A stretch of 43,691 bases of DNA, from contig VEOY01000072.1 in NCBI GenBank assembly GCA_012026685.1, positions 1 through 43,691 on the forward strand. Direction: 5' to 3'. The DNA is from Nitrospirota bacterium. GTDB taxonomy: Bacteria; Nitrospirota; Thermodesulfovibrionia; Thermodesulfovibrionales; UBA6898. The stretch's first letter is position 1. Every line of letters starts with the position of its first letter. A program made the translations under genes and the position numbers. This document shows positions 1 to 7,420 of this stretch, piece after piece. A model generated the notes under the pieces. It made no database searches and was not told where the DNA came from. It worked only from the letters and a program-made list of their open reading frames with translations.

Positions 1-42
1 GAGGACGAAGAAGACGAGCGGTCATCAGAGGAGGAATCATGA
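1..42 (+). CDS. 3' end of an unidentified protein with an acidic tail (partial)
   Basis: The frame starting at base 1 is open and runs to a TGA at 40-42. It encodes 13 residues, E-D-E-E-D-E-R-S-S-E-E-E-S. The stop overlaps the dapB start in an ATGA arrangement, the same coupling seen elsewhere in this window, which is why I read it as a real gene end. Nothing about function can be said from an acidic tail alone. Confidence 0.45.
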   Translation, partial: EDEEDERSSEEES

Positions 43-842
43 TAAAGATCGGTGTTGCAGGCGCAGCAGGGAAAATGGGAAGCCGGATAGTGGCCCTTTG
101 CAGAGAATATGACGGATTGAACCTTGCCGGCTCATTCGAACGAACAGGCCACGCAGCGATAGGCCAGGACATCGGTCTTGTTTCCGGTATCGGAAATAAC
201 GGGGTTACGCTTCAGGAAGGTATCGGCAAGGTGATCGATGCGGTGGATATCATCATAGATTTCACGTCTATCGAGTCCACAAAAGAGAACCTGAAGCTCG
301 CGTCACAAAAAGGCAAGGCGATGGTCATCGGCACGACCGGATTCACCAGGGATGATATGAAGGAGATCGATCCCTTGCTCAGAAAAATACCGTGTGTCAT
401 GGCGTCGAACATGAGCCTGGGCGTAAACCTCCTTCTCAAAGTACTGGGGGATGTAGCCAGGGTGCTCGGAGACGATTACGACATCGAGATCGTCGAGGCA
501 CATCACAGGCTCAAAAAGGACGCGCCGAGCGGCACCGCCCTGAAAATGGCAGAGGTTCTGGCTGATGCCGTGAACAGGAACCTTGATGAAGTAGCTGTTT
601 ACGCCAGAAAAGGCCTGATCGGCCAAAGGACAAAACAAGAGATCGGTATTCAGACCGTACGCGCAGGCGATATTGTCGGCGAACATACCGTTTATTTTGG
701 CGGGCTTGGCGAGCGCATAGAGATCACCCATAAGGCATCGAGCAGGGATACGTTTGCCAGGGGAGCCCTCAAGGCCGCCCTTTGGCTGGCAGGCAAACCA
801 GCAGGGCTGTATAATATGCAAGATGTACTTAATTTAAAGTAA
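39..842 (+). CDS. dapB: 4-hydroxy-tetrahydrodipicolinate reductase DapB
   Basis: DapB reduces 4-hydroxy-tetrahydrodipicolinate with NAD(P)H in the diaminopimelate/lysine pathway, feeding peptidoglycan and lysine synthesis in the cytoplasm. The 267-residue product has the family's normal length. The N-terminus carries the nucleotide-binding glycine motif GVAGAAGKMG (residues 5-14). The catalytic segment EAHHRLKKDAPSGTA lies at about 154-168, with the conserved His pair and Lys. The ATG lies in an ATGA overlap with the preceding gene's stop and is preceded by GAGGAGG, a strong ribosome-binding site. dapA is not in view but may lie upstream. No terminator is evident after the stop; an AT-rich spacer follows. 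Confidence 0.97.
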   Translation: MIKIGVAGAAGKMGSRIVALCREYDGLNLAGSFERTGHAAIGQDIGLVSGIGNNGVTLQEGIGKVIDAVDIIIDFTSIESTKENLKLASQKGKAMVIGTTGFTRDDMKEIDPLLRKIPCVMASNMSLGVNLLLKVLGDVARVLGDDYDIEIVEAHHRLKKDAPSGTALKMAEVLADAVNRNLDEVAVYARKGLIGQRTKQEIGIQTVRAGDIVGEHTVYFGGLGERIEITHKASSRDTFARGALKAALWLAGKPAGLYNMQDVLNLK

Positions 843-1032
843 AACTTTAATTATAATTAATCAACCATCTGTTTTTTAATGCTTGTTTATATTAAGATAT
901 TAACAATTGCATATACTCTTTCTGATCCAGGTGAAAACAAGGCGCAGGCAAAATCATCCGTTGAAATGAAAAAGCGAACAAGTAAATAACCCCGGACTTA
1001 CGTCAAGGGCTTTCTAACAGCATGCAACCTGC
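843..1032. other. AT-rich intergenic spacer after dapB
   Basis: About 190 bases with no credible reading frame. The first 70 bases are very AT-rich. A TATACT hexamer at 912-917 could be a rightward -10 element, but I see no matching -35 at normal spacing. No tRNA fold and no known riboswitch consensus were recognised. Two strong palindromes follow (described separately), so a short untranslated RNA here is conceivable but unsupported. Confidence 0.4.
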
Positions 1033-1057
1033 GTTTGTCCGCCTCCGGCGGATAAAC
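1033..1057. repeat. Intergenic palindrome, 11-bp stem
   Basis: GTTTGTCCGCC pairs with GGCGGATAAAC around a three-base TCC loop, giving 11 pairs with one G-T. It resembles a REP-type extragenic palindrome. It lies between the 3' ends of dapB (plus) and the rubredoxin gene (minus). No T-tract follows on either strand, so it is not a standard intrinsic terminator. Confidence 0.6.
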
Positions 1058-1062
1058 TTCGT

Positions 1063-1082
1063 CCCCGGAGTGACCTCCGGGG
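1063..1082. repeat. Intergenic palindrome, 8-bp GC-rich stem
   Basis: CCCCGGAG and CTCCGGGG are perfect complements around a TGAC loop, five bases after the first palindrome. Two adjacent strong hairpins without T-tracts suggest a bidirectional 3'-end block or a dispersed palindromic repeat unit. Confidence 0.6.
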
Positions 1083-1100
1083 GTTTGCGGTGGATGAACT

Positions 1101-1131
1101 AAAAAAAAAACGGGCCGCCCTATGCGGCCCG
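1101..1131 (-). terminator. Intrinsic terminator of the rubredoxin gene
   Basis: Read on the minus strand, CGGGCCGC-atagg-GCGGCCCG (1111-1131) forms an 8-bp GC-rich stem directly followed by ten T residues (1101-1110). This is a textbook rho-independent terminator about 50 bases past the rubredoxin stop, and it confirms that the transcribed strand here is minus. Confidence 0.93.
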
Positions 1132-1179
1132 TTCACAGTGTTTCTCCGATCCTATCAGCGTGAGCCGGAAACAGTTCGG

Positions 1180-1338
1180 CTACATCTTCTCGAATTGGTC
1201 CTTCGCTGCCCCGCAGACCGGGCAGGACCAGCCGTCAGGTATATCTTCAAACTTGGTTCCCGCAGCTATCCCTCCATCCGGATCACCGTACTCAGGATCA
1301 TAGACATAACCGCAAATTGTGCATCTCCACTTTTCCAT
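1180..1338 (-). CDS. Rubredoxin
   Basis: A 52-residue iron protein that shuttles electrons in the cytoplasm, for example to oxidoreductases that detoxify oxygen or reactive oxygen species in anaerobes. Both metal-binding knuckles are present: CTICGY at residues 6-11 and CPVCGA at 39-44, giving the four Cys that hold one Fe. The family's [10 protein letters not shown] turn and the aromatic residues Y11, Y13 and W37 are also there. Length is typical for rubredoxins. The ATG at 1338 is preceded by GAGGTGAT. The gene is monocistronic, ending in an intrinsic terminator. It is easily missed because it is short and an open frame runs opposite to it. The electron-transfer partner is not in this window, unless it is the oxidoreductase at the right edge. 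Confidence 0.95.
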   Translation of the reverse strand: MEKWRCTICGYVYDPEYGDPDGGIAAGTKFEDIPDGWSCPVCGAAKDQFEKM

Positions 1339-1460
1339 AGATCACCTCATTAAGCAGGAATAACAACTTTGAAAAAATTTTACCCTTTTCTCACGATAAA
1401 TACAATATGCGCTCCTCGATCCCTGAATCTCTCCAAAAGAATGATTTTTCCTGCACTTTT

Positions 1461-1469
1461 TGCTATACT
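1461..1469 (+). promoter_or_regulatory. Extended -10 promoter element of scpB
   Basis: TGCTATACT is an extended -10 (TGn plus TATACT) ending 12 bases before the scpB ATG at 1482. The predicted transcript would start around 1476, leaving almost no leader. No good -35 is visible, which is tolerable for an extended -10. Confidence 0.5.
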
Positions 1470-1481
1470 TATCCGGAAATT

Positions 1482-2012
1482 ATGGATGTAAAAGAAAGAA
1501 CATCCCTCATAGAGGCCATGCTGTTCGTCTCAGGGGAACCGATAAACCTGGATTCTCTCAAGGGAGTGCTGGATATTCCTGAGGCGGACATTAAAGTTGC
1601 ATTGGACGAACTCATCGCAGAATACAAAGAGCGTGACCGGGGGCTGCTGATTCTTGAGATAGCGCAAGGATACCAGATGGTAACCAATCCGGCATACGCC
1701 AAGCTGCTGCGAAAATTTACCAATGCTGCAACATCAAACAAACTCTCCATGCCGGCACTCGAAACGCTTGCGATTGTTGCGTACAAACAACCTCTCATCA
1801 AGGCTGAGATCGAGCAGATACGGGGCGTAAATTCCGACGGCGTAATCAAGAGCCTACTTGACAAAAGACTTGTCAAGATCGTCGGGCAGAAGGAAGCTCC
1901 CGGCAAACCCATGCTCTATGGTACTACAAAGGAATTCCTCCAGTATTTCGGCTTAAAGGACCTGACAGAATTGCCGACATTGAAGGAATTGACCCGGGAA
2001 GAGGCCGCGTAG
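1482..2012 (+). CDS. scpB: Segregation and condensation protein B (ScpB)
   Basis: ScpB binds ScpA and the SMC ATPase to form the bacterial condensin that compacts and segregates the chromosome. The 176-residue product shows the paired winged-helix architecture. Family-typical stretches include EAMLFVSGEPI near the start, the central ETLAIVAYKQPL-KAEIEQIRGV segment, and GKPMLYGTTKEFLQYFGL near the end. An in-frame ATG exists at 1407, but it would add 25 residues foreign to the family and lies upstream of the -10 element, so I start at 1482. There is no obvious ribosome-binding site. scpA is not adjacent in this window. The stop overlaps the next gene's GTG by one base. Confidence 0.93.
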   Translation: MDVKERTSLIEAMLFVSGEPINLDSLKGVLDIPEADIKVALDELIAEYKERDRGLLILEIAQGYQMVTNPAYAKLLRKFTNAATSNKLSMPALETLAIVAYKQPLIKAEIEQIRGVNSDGVIKSLLDKRLVKIVGQKEAPGKPMLYGTTKEFLQYFGLKDLTELPTLKELTREEAA

Positions 2013-3196
2013 TGAAAAAGCTCTCGCTCCTGACGCTTGTCTTCGTACTTTTCATCCTCACCTCCGGGGCTTCTGCAAAGGTCACCTATACGGTCAAAAA
2101 AGGCGACAACCTCTACGATATTGCAAAAAAATTCCATGTCAGCACCAAAGACCTTGAAAAAGCGAACAAGGTCGGAGCAAAGAACCTGAAGCCCGGAACA
2201 AAACTCGTAATCCCCGGAAAGAACAGCCGCATCGAAAAAGCGAATAAAAAAAGCGTACAGGAATCCGCAGAGCCTGCAGTCTCTTCAAAGCCGTTGGCAG
2301 GGAAAACGGCCGCGATTCGTACGACGGACGCACAAACCCTGAAAGCGGAGGACAAGGGTGCTGCTGAGACCACAAAAACATCGTCCGATTCCGGAAAATA
2401 CCATACCGTCAGAAAAGGCGATACGCTGAAAGGTATCGCGAGAAAATACAGCGTATCGGCATCTGATATCAAGGCACTTAACGGACTGAAATCTGCGAAA
2501 CTCAGAACCGGCCAAAAACTCATGGTAAGGCAGGCAGGCCCCCGGACGTATGCCGTGCGAAAAGGCGACACCCTCACCAAGATAGCAAAGAAATTCGACA
2601 TGGACGCCGATGATCTTATGGAGATAAACGAACTGCCCTCCCCTTCGCTTAAGGTCGGCCAGAAACTGTATCTTGACGAGAAGCAGGATGTGGTCAACGT
2701 CGATCAGAAATATCTCATCATGGCAAACAATATCGAAGCCGAGATCAAGAAAGTCTCCGAGTCCGCGGACTTTGCAGAGATGACGACACAGGATAAGCTT
2801 GTCGTATTTGCCCGGAAGCTCCTTAACATCCCGTACAAGTTTGGTGGCAATACCATCCTCGGCATCGACTGCTCGGCGTACGTAAAGAAGGTATACGGAC
2901 TGCTCGGCGTTGAGCTCCCGAGGACTGCCAGAGAACAGTTCAATGAAGGACAGCAGATAGCGAAGGAAGAGCTTTCGATCGGAGACCTGGTCTTCTTTAA
3001 GACATACGCGTCCTTCCCGTCCCATGTAGGCATATATCTCGGGAACAACCTCTTCATCCACGCGTCGTCCAAGGGCAAGAAGGTTACGATCAACAGTCTT
3101 GACACCCCTTATTATTTCAAACGTTTCATCGGCGCAAAACGCCTCATTTCCGGTGCCGGTGAAAATGATCTCGCATCTGCCGACCCGTCCAGTTAA
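2012..3196 (+). CDS. Secreted LysM (x3) NlpC/P60 peptidoglycan hydrolase
   Basis: Probable cell-wall endopeptidase cutting peptide crosslinks (D-Glu/DAP type bond) in the periplasm. A GTG start gives a signal peptide (residues 1-22: KK, hydrophobic core, A-S-A cleavage site). Three LysM peptidoglycan-binding modules follow at about 25-69, 130-172 and 179-221, the first two separated by a Lys/Ala/Ser-rich linker. The C-terminal NlpC/P60 domain spans about 262-380, with catalytic Cys287 in GIDCSAYV, His338 in PSHVGIYL and a third polar position at His350 (FIHAS). The start overlaps the scpB stop by one base, so the two are probably co-transcribed. Specific substrate is inferred from the family only. 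Confidence 0.93.
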   Translation: MKKLSLLTLVFVLFILTSGASAKVTYTVKKGDNLYDIAKKFHVSTKDLEKANKVGAKNLKPGTKLVIPGKNSRIEKANKKSVQESAEPAVSSKPLAGKTAAIRTTDAQTLKAEDKGAAETTKTSSDSGKYHTVRKGDTLKGIARKYSVSASDIKALNGLKSAKLRTGQKLMVRQAGPRTYAVRKGDTLTKIAKKFDMDADDLMEINELPSPSLKVGQKLYLDEKQDVVNVDQKYLIMANNIEAEIKKVSESADFAEMTTQDKLVVFARKLLNIPYKFGGNTILGIDCSAYVKKVYGLLGVELPRTAREQFNEGQQIAKEELSIGDLVFFKTYASFPSHVGIYLGNNLFIHASSKGKKVTINSLDTPYYFKRFIGAKRLISGAGENDLASADPSS

Positions 3197-3274
3197 TCCG
3201 TGCAGCGGATCCCCCGTAAATGATCCCTTTCCCCGCAGATACTTGGATCTTGCGCAGGCACATAACAACCTGAT

Positions 3275-3649
3275 ATGCAGAATATTATCATCGTAGGTCT
3301 GGGAGGCTTCCTTGGGGCAGCAGCCCGTTTTGTCATCGGGCTGTGGATAGGCCAAAAATGGGGCAGGATATTCCCCCTCGGCACATTCATTATTAATGTG
3401 AGCGGCAGTTTTTTCATCGGCTTTCTCATGGTGCTCTTTACCGAGCGGTTCATGCTTAATCCGCAGTGGCGCATGTTCTTTGTGATCGGCTTTTTGGGTG
3501 CTTATACGACCTTTTCAACGTTTGAATATGAAACCGGAGCGCTCCTCAGGGATAGTGAATGGCTTATGGCAGCACTGAATGTCGTTCTCAGTGTTATAGT
3601 AGGATTTGCGGCCCTCAAACTCGGCGAGGGAGCCGCCCGCATTTTATAG
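3275..3649 (+). CDS. crcB: Fluoride channel CrcB/FluC
   Basis: A 124-residue inner-membrane protein that lets fluoride leave the cell, working as a dual-topology dimer. Four hydrophobic helices are visible. Family signatures are GGFLGAAARF at the N-terminus, NVSGSFFIGF in helix 2 and the GAYTTFSTFEYE pore segment with the Phe/Thr track in helix 3. It is a single copy here, so it is expected to homodimerise. No crcB-type fluoride riboswitch core was recognised upstream. The ribosome-binding site is weak. A DUF190 gene follows 10 bases later, a frequent pairing. Confidence 0.95.
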   Translation: MQNIIIVGLGGFLGAAARFVIGLWIGQKWGRIFPLGTFIINVSGSFFIGFLMVLFTERFMLNPQWRMFFVIGFLGAYTTFSTFEYETGALLRDSEWLMAALNVVLSVIVGFAALKLGEGAARIL

Positions 3650-3659
3650 GAGGATCTCG

Positions 3660-3995
3660 ATGGCAACGACGCCCGCAAAAAAACTCTCGATATATGTGGA
3701 TGAAACCGACAAGATCTCGGGAAGACCCGTCTATGAGGCCGTCATGGAGATCTGTTTCCGGAACAGGGTGTCAGGCGTGAGCGTTTTCAGGGGCGTTGCC
3801 GGTTACGGCGGTCACCGAATCTTCCACACATCCAAGATCCTCGAACTGTCGACATGTCTTCCGGTAAAGATCGAGACCGTAGATACAGAAGATGTCATAA
3901 CCAGGATCCTTCCCGAGATATCCGAAGTCGTGCTCAAAGGTCTTATTGAGATCAGCGATACGTCCATCATTAAGCCCACTGCCAAGGATTCCTGA
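3660..3995 (+). CDS. DUF190 family protein
   Basis: A 111-residue cytoplasmic protein of the DUF190 family, small PII-like folded proteins commonly encoded next to crcB. Family features are the YVDE start strand, R-PVYEAVMEICFRN, the GVAGYGGHRIFHT glycine-rich loop and the C-terminal VKIETVDTEDVITRILPEI. The ATG at 3660 is chosen because AGGAGG precedes it by 7 bases; an upstream in-frame start at 3606 would overlap crcB and lacks a ribosome-binding site. The role is unknown. A regulatory or accessory function in fluoride export is inferred from neighbourhood only. Confidence 0.88.
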   Translation: MATTPAKKLSIYVDETDKISGRPVYEAVMEICFRNRVSGVSVFRGVAGYGGHRIFHTSKILELSTCLPVKIETVDTEDVITRILPEISEVVLKGLIEISDTSIIKPTAKDS

Positions 3996-4106
3996 ACCCC
4001 GCCGCGCGGCAGCACATTTGCTTATGACACGCGCCTCGTTGATCCCCGCATGCTTTATTGCCCGTCTAATTAAAGGAATACATGGATTAATAATTTAAAG
4101 TTCACG

Positions 4107-4135
4107 TTGACAATTCGGGCGGACGCTTTTAACCT
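4107..4135 (+). promoter_or_regulatory. Predicted sigma-70 promoter
   Basis: A perfect -35 TTGACA (4107-4112), a 17-base spacer and TAACCT (4130-4135) as -10. It points at the membrane-protein gene starting at 4190 and would give a leader of about 48 bases. That leader contains a small TGCCT/AGGCA hairpin. The upstream DUF190 gene ends 111 bases before the -35. Confidence 0.55.
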
Positions 4136-4189
4136 ACTGAAAGAAACGGGTATGCCTCTTTGAAAGGCAGAACGAAAAGAAAACCATAA

Positions 4190-4720
4190 ATGATAGCATG
4201 GGGGGTAATACCGGACTATGATTACCATCCTTACGGACTCGGCGCTGATATGACACATTCACGATATTTTCAATTGTCCCTTTCTTTTCCCTTTATCCTG
4301 TGGGCGATCGGTCTGGGCGGATACTCGATAGCGACAACACAGAATTATGAGTTCATCGCGACACATTTGCTCGACGCACTTCGGGTCTTTGTACCGTACC
4401 TTCTTTTCGCTGCAGTAGTATGGAGACTGGCAAAAAACAAACCCTACCGGTCATTGATCGCGCTTGCATTCGTCATACCGATAGCCTGGGGTATCTTTTT
4501 CACCGTGTGCTATATGCCGTACTCCTATTTCAAGGAAAAGATGCTGGACTGGTACATTCTCTGCATCATGGGCTTTTGGGCCACCTTTGTTGCATACGTT
4601 GCAGAGATCATCCCCTATGTCATCCTCGCCGCATTCAGGGACAATTTCACGAGCGAGACAGTAAACAGTAATGCAGCATCGTCGCTCGATGCTGCTCCTG
4701 CGTCGCCGGAAAGGTCTTAG
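4190..4720 (+). CDS. Small multi-pass membrane protein, unknown function
   Basis: A 176-residue protein with four hydrophobic segments, at about residues 27-48, 56-82, 88-113 and 118-146, and a hydrophilic Ala/Ser/Pro-rich C-terminus. I do not recognise the family. The ATG at 4190 has no clear ribosome-binding site; an internal ATG at 4250 (21st codon) would still retain all four membrane segments and may be the true start. Its own promoter is predicted at 4107-4135. It converges with the M48 peptidase gene, 74 bases away, with no clear terminator between them. Confidence 0.6.
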   Translation: MIAWGVIPDYDYHPYGLGADMTHSRYFQLSLSFPFILWAIGLGGYSIATTQNYEFIATHLLDALRVFVPYLLFAAVVWRLAKNKPYRSLIALAFVIPIAWGIFFTVCYMPYSYFKEKMLDWYILCIMGFWATFVAYVAEIIPYVILAAFRDNFTSETVNSNAASSLDAAPASPERS

Positions 4721-4794
4721 CTGTCGACCAGCTTGTGTCGGGAAGGCAAGGCACAGCCCGATCGTGCAAGCAACGAAATTCAGACGTGTACACC

Positions 4795-6417
4795 TTATGT
4801 TTCGGCACGGTCGGTCAATGAGCCGGTTATTTTATTCTCTATCAGACACTGAAGCATTTCCAGTTCGTCTGCCTCGAACCAGGTTGTCCGACACATATTG
4901 CACCGGTCGATCTCGATAAGGTAAGCGCCGCTGTAAAATGTCCTGAACATCACGTTGCCGCATTTTCGGCATCTGTTCCCCGTCTTCTGGCGGGAGTCCC
5001 TGCCCGTAACTTTGCTTATCGTTGCAGTCCGCTGATTGTCCCTGAGAACAGCAGTCGCCAATGATTTCACCCGGTCCGTGCATCTTTTCTCCCGCCGCGC
5101 AATGATCCGGGGGATCTTGTCATTCTCCACCAGCGTTCCACCGCAGGAATGACACTGGTGGACCTGCGTCCCTTCATACTCGATCATCTTAAGAGGCTGG
5201 CTGCAATTCGGACAAGTATAGCCGGAAGGAGACACCATGCGGAGACTGAGCGCAGAGCTTATCAACTCGCTGTCCGCAGCGCGGAAGGCTGGGCTGCCGG
5301 CCTCTCCCGAAATCCAGGTTCGGGGTGTCAGCCAGGGAATGGCCGTAAGATCTGCAGCGTTGAACGGTCCCTGCCACTGTTGTTTCCTGTCAAGAGCATA
5401 ATATTGGGTGGGAGCTCCGGCATCACCTTCGACCGCTGCATCGGGGCGGTCCTGCAGCGCTGCAAAATCGCCGTATGTCCGATGTGCGTACTGCAGGACA
5501 GTGCGAATACGTTTTATCATCGGCGGATGAGTAGAAAACAGATCAGCGAGCCACCCTTCGGACCCGTCACGGGATTCCGCTGGGCTGGTGATGCACAGCA
5601 TCTCAAGTCCGCTGCTGATCATACCGCCCCCATTCCAGTTCCGTGAGATAATATGAAGCGCTTCGGCAAGGGCGATGGGGTTTTTCGTCATCCTGACCGC
5701 AGCCGCATCGGCGCGATACTCGCGCTCCCGTGATATGAACATGCTCAGCAGACTGCTCAGGTTCAGGAGAGCGAAGAACGCAAAGAAATCAGGCTGATAT
5801 AGCGTCGGCCTGTCATCAGCCGACCATGACTTCAGCTGATCGATGAGAGAGGCGTAGACCCCGAAAAGGCTGGTCGCGATTGAGCTTTCAAGGCAGTCGC
5901 CGGAGATCACGTGATAGGCTTCGTGCGCAATGACCGCCTCAAGCTGCGGCCGGGACAGGCGCGACACAAGACCCTCGGTAATCGCGATTACGGCGTTTCC
6001 CTTCATGTCCGCAGCGGCAAGGGCGTTCAGAGACAGGCTCGGTATGACCAGGCATTCCACCCTGCGCCTGTTCGTGAGCAGCTGCACCTCCTGCATAACA
6101 TTCAGCAGCCTCTGGTGCACAATGTCCTCGGGGTCCGGCTTTACGGCCTTTAACGTCCTGGCAACGGAACCGAGCACGGTCGAGGCCGATATCCAGAAAT
6201 GGATAAACGCTGTGGCAAGGGCACCGACGACGATCACGACGAAAGGAGCATAGGAAGAACTGAGACCTTCCGCGGCAAACCGGAACGGCATCAGAACAAT
6301 GAATATGAGGCCGTAAAGGGCGAGTGCGGTAAAGATGTATAACGACACGAGGAAAGCAAAGAGCAGGCCGATCCGCCATCTCGATCTGCGTTCGATATCA
6401 ATAACGGTAAGGGGCAT
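4795..6417 (-). CDS. Membrane M48 metallopeptidase with GYF-like and zinc-ribbon domains
   Basis: A zinc endopeptidase of the HtpX/M48 type, anchored in the inner membrane and probably acting on membrane proteins. Two membrane helices lie at about residues 15-45 and 55-80. The active-site HEAYH motif is at 165-169, and EYRADA (233-238) supplies the third zinc-binding Glu. After the peptidase come a GYF_2-like module (about 338-385, YYALDRKQQWQGPF) and two zinc-ribbon segments: CPNC-CHSC, then CRKC-CNMC, the latter like zf-TFIIB. At 540 residues it is almost twice the length of HtpX. It lies 15 bases after lemA, and the LemA/M48 pairing is common. Whether the C-terminal modules bind substrate is inference. 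Confidence 0.87.
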   Translation of the reverse strand: MPLTVIDIERRSRWRIGLLFAFLVSLYIFTALALYGLIFIVLMPFRFAAEGLSSSYAPFVVIVVGALATAFIHFWISASTVLGSVARTLKAVKPDPEDIVHQRLLNVMQEVQLLTNRRRVECLVIPSLSLNALAAADMKGNAVIAITEGLVSRLSRPQLEAVIAHEAYHVISGDCLESSIATSLFGVYASLIDQLKSWSADDRPTLYQPDFFAFFALLNLSSLLSMFISREREYRADAAAVRMTKNPIALAEALHIISRNWNGGGMISSGLEMLCITSPAESRDGSEGWLADLFSTHPPMIKRIRTVLQYAHRTYGDFAALQDRPDAAVEGDAGAPTQYYALDRKQQWQGPFNAADLTAIPWLTPRTWISGEAGSPAFRAADSELISSALSLRMVSPSGYTCPNCSQPLKMIEYEGTQVHQCHSCGGTLVENDKIPRIIARREKRCTDRVKSLATAVLRDNQRTATISKVTGRDSRQKTGNRCRKCGNVMFRTFYSGAYLIEIDRCNMCRTTWFEADELEMLQCLIENKITGSLTDRAET

Positions 6418-6432
6418 GAAGAGCCCGGAGCC

Positions 6433-6993
6433 CTACTGTTGCACCGCAGCGGACGGAAGCGCTCTGCGATCATCCGATGAGACAGAAAAGTATTCCGCAC
6501 CTTTGAACCCGAATAGTGACGCAATGATAACATCAGGAAAGACCTGAAGCAGGGTCATGTAGTTTGCTACGAGATCGTTGTACAGCTGCCGGGAAAAGGC
6601 AATGCGATTCTCGGTAGAGACCAGTTCGTCCTGCAGCCTGAGAACATTCTGGTTTGCCTTGAGCTCGGGATAGGCCTCCATTGCGGCAAAAAGCGCCTTT
6701 ACTTCAAGTGACAGCCGGCTTTCTGTTACTGATTTTTCCGGGATCTTCCGTGCAGCAAGAGCTAGGGAACGGGCTTCTGCTACATGCTCGAGGATGTGCC
6801 GCTCATGCTCCATATACCCCCTGACGGCTGCCACGAGATTGGGAATAAGATCATGACGACGTTTGAGCTGGATATCGATCTGGCTCCAGGCATTCTGAAC
6901 ATCATTGCGGGCTGTTACGATCCTGTTATATGAGAATATGCTCCAGAGAAAAAGAGTGACAATGAACGCTATGACGATCCATGCGATCACCAT
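6433..6993 (-). CDS. lemA: LemA family protein
   Basis: A 186-residue membrane-anchored helical protein. An N-terminal hydrophobic helix (residues 2-20) is followed by the family core YNRIVTARNDVQNAWSQID, by QLKRRHDLIPNLV and by a long antiparallel helical domain ending in the YNDLVANYMTLLQVFPDVI segment. LemA proteins have no known enzymatic role. They are usually encoded with M48 peptidases or TPM-domain proteins and are thought to be exposed outside the membrane. The downstream M48 gene is 15 bases away, so the pair is an operon. There is no obvious ribosome-binding site at the ATG; it follows the charge-polarised protein gene by 9 bases. Confidence 0.93.
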   Translation of the reverse strand: MVIAWIVIAFIVTLFLWSIFSYNRIVTARNDVQNAWSQIDIQLKRRHDLIPNLVAAVRGYMEHERHILEHVAEARSLALAARKIPEKSVTESRLSLEVKALFAAMEAYPELKANQNVLRLQDELVSTENRIAFSRQLYNDLVANYMTLLQVFPDVIIASLFGFKGAEYFSVSSDDRRALPSAAVQQ

Positions 6994-7002
6994 GGTTCCG
7001 GG

Positions 7003-7242
7003 TTAGTCGCAGGCGGATCCTTCCTGCGGCCGGTCTTCAGCAGGGGCCTGGTCATCATCAGACTCATCCCCTGTTTCCGGTGCCTGCCCTTCAGCACCTT
7101 CCTCGACCACTGCTTCTTCCGTACCCTCGGCAGACTCGCCCCCTTTGCCCATCCGGCGCAGCCGTTTTTCTTCCTGCTTTTTCTGGCGCTTGAGCTCCTT
7201 CTTTCTCTTTTCGCTCCGGTACGCGCCTGCTCTCTTTGCCAT
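7003..7242 (-). CDS. Small charge-polarised protein, unknown function
   Basis: A 79-residue protein of two halves. Residues 1-31 are almost all Lys/Arg/Glu (RSEKRKKELKRQKKQEEKR) and are predicted helical; residues 35-79 are rich in Glu/Asp/Ala/Gly with almost no hydrophobic residues. GGGAGGG lies just before the ATG. It lies upstream of lemA on the same strand. I recall similar short basic proteins (MAKRAG-YRSEKRKKELKR) in deltaproteobacteria-like genomes, but I know of no function. Binding of nucleic acid or ribosome by the basic half is speculation. Confidence 0.7.
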   Translation of the reverse strand: MAKRAGAYRSEKRKKELKRQKKQEEKRLRRMGKGGESAEGTEEAVVEEGAEGQAPETGDESDDDQAPAEDRPQEGSACD

Positions 7243-7320
7243 GCATCCCTCCCTGAATTATCCGACGATGCAGGGATTATACCATGACGCTTACGATAAT
7301 TGCCTTCCCTGAAATTGGCA

Positions 7321-7353
7321 TTGACAATTGACGCGTATCAATGTCATCATAAT
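7321..7353 (+). promoter_or_regulatory. Possible promoter upstream of the cold-shock gene
   Basis: A perfect -35 TTGACA at 7321-7326 with only moderate -10 candidates (CATCAT at 7345-7350, 18-base spacer; CATAAT at 7348-7353, 21-base spacer). If used, it would give a leader of about 110 bases for the csp gene, with a terminator hairpin inside it. Confidence 0.4.
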
Positions 7354-7386
7354 CCCGAAGTTTCAGAAGTTTTTGTACGAGTGTCA

Positions 7387-7420
7387 GGTCACAAAGACTT
7401 TTAGCTTTGTGGCCTTTTTT
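7387..7420 (+). terminator. Terminator-like hairpin in the csp leader
   Basis: GGTCACAAAG (7387-7396) pairs with CTTTGTGGCC (7405-7414), one G-T pair, around an eight-base loop, followed immediately by six Ts. It has all features of a rho-independent terminator on the plus strand, yet no plus-strand gene ends upstream; the nearest upstream gene is on the minus strand. It therefore ends either a short RNA or an attenuated csp leader. Confidence 0.8.

Noticed and set aside
1090-1353. Plus-strand frame of 87 codons
   Set aside because: It covers the terminator and the antisense strand of the rubredoxin gene, which has clear Fe-binding Cys motifs and a ribosome-binding site.
3197-3274. Possible fluoride riboswitch before crcB
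   Set aside because: I could not find the conserved core of that riboswitch in the 78-base gap, and it is too short to hold it plus an expression platform.
2285-3355. Long minus-strand open frame of 356 codons opposite the LysM-NlpC/P60 gene
   Set aside because: It lies antisense to a gene with clear LysM and NlpC/P60 motifs and has no recognisable domain or ribosome-binding site; codon bias of the real gene leaves the opposite strand open.
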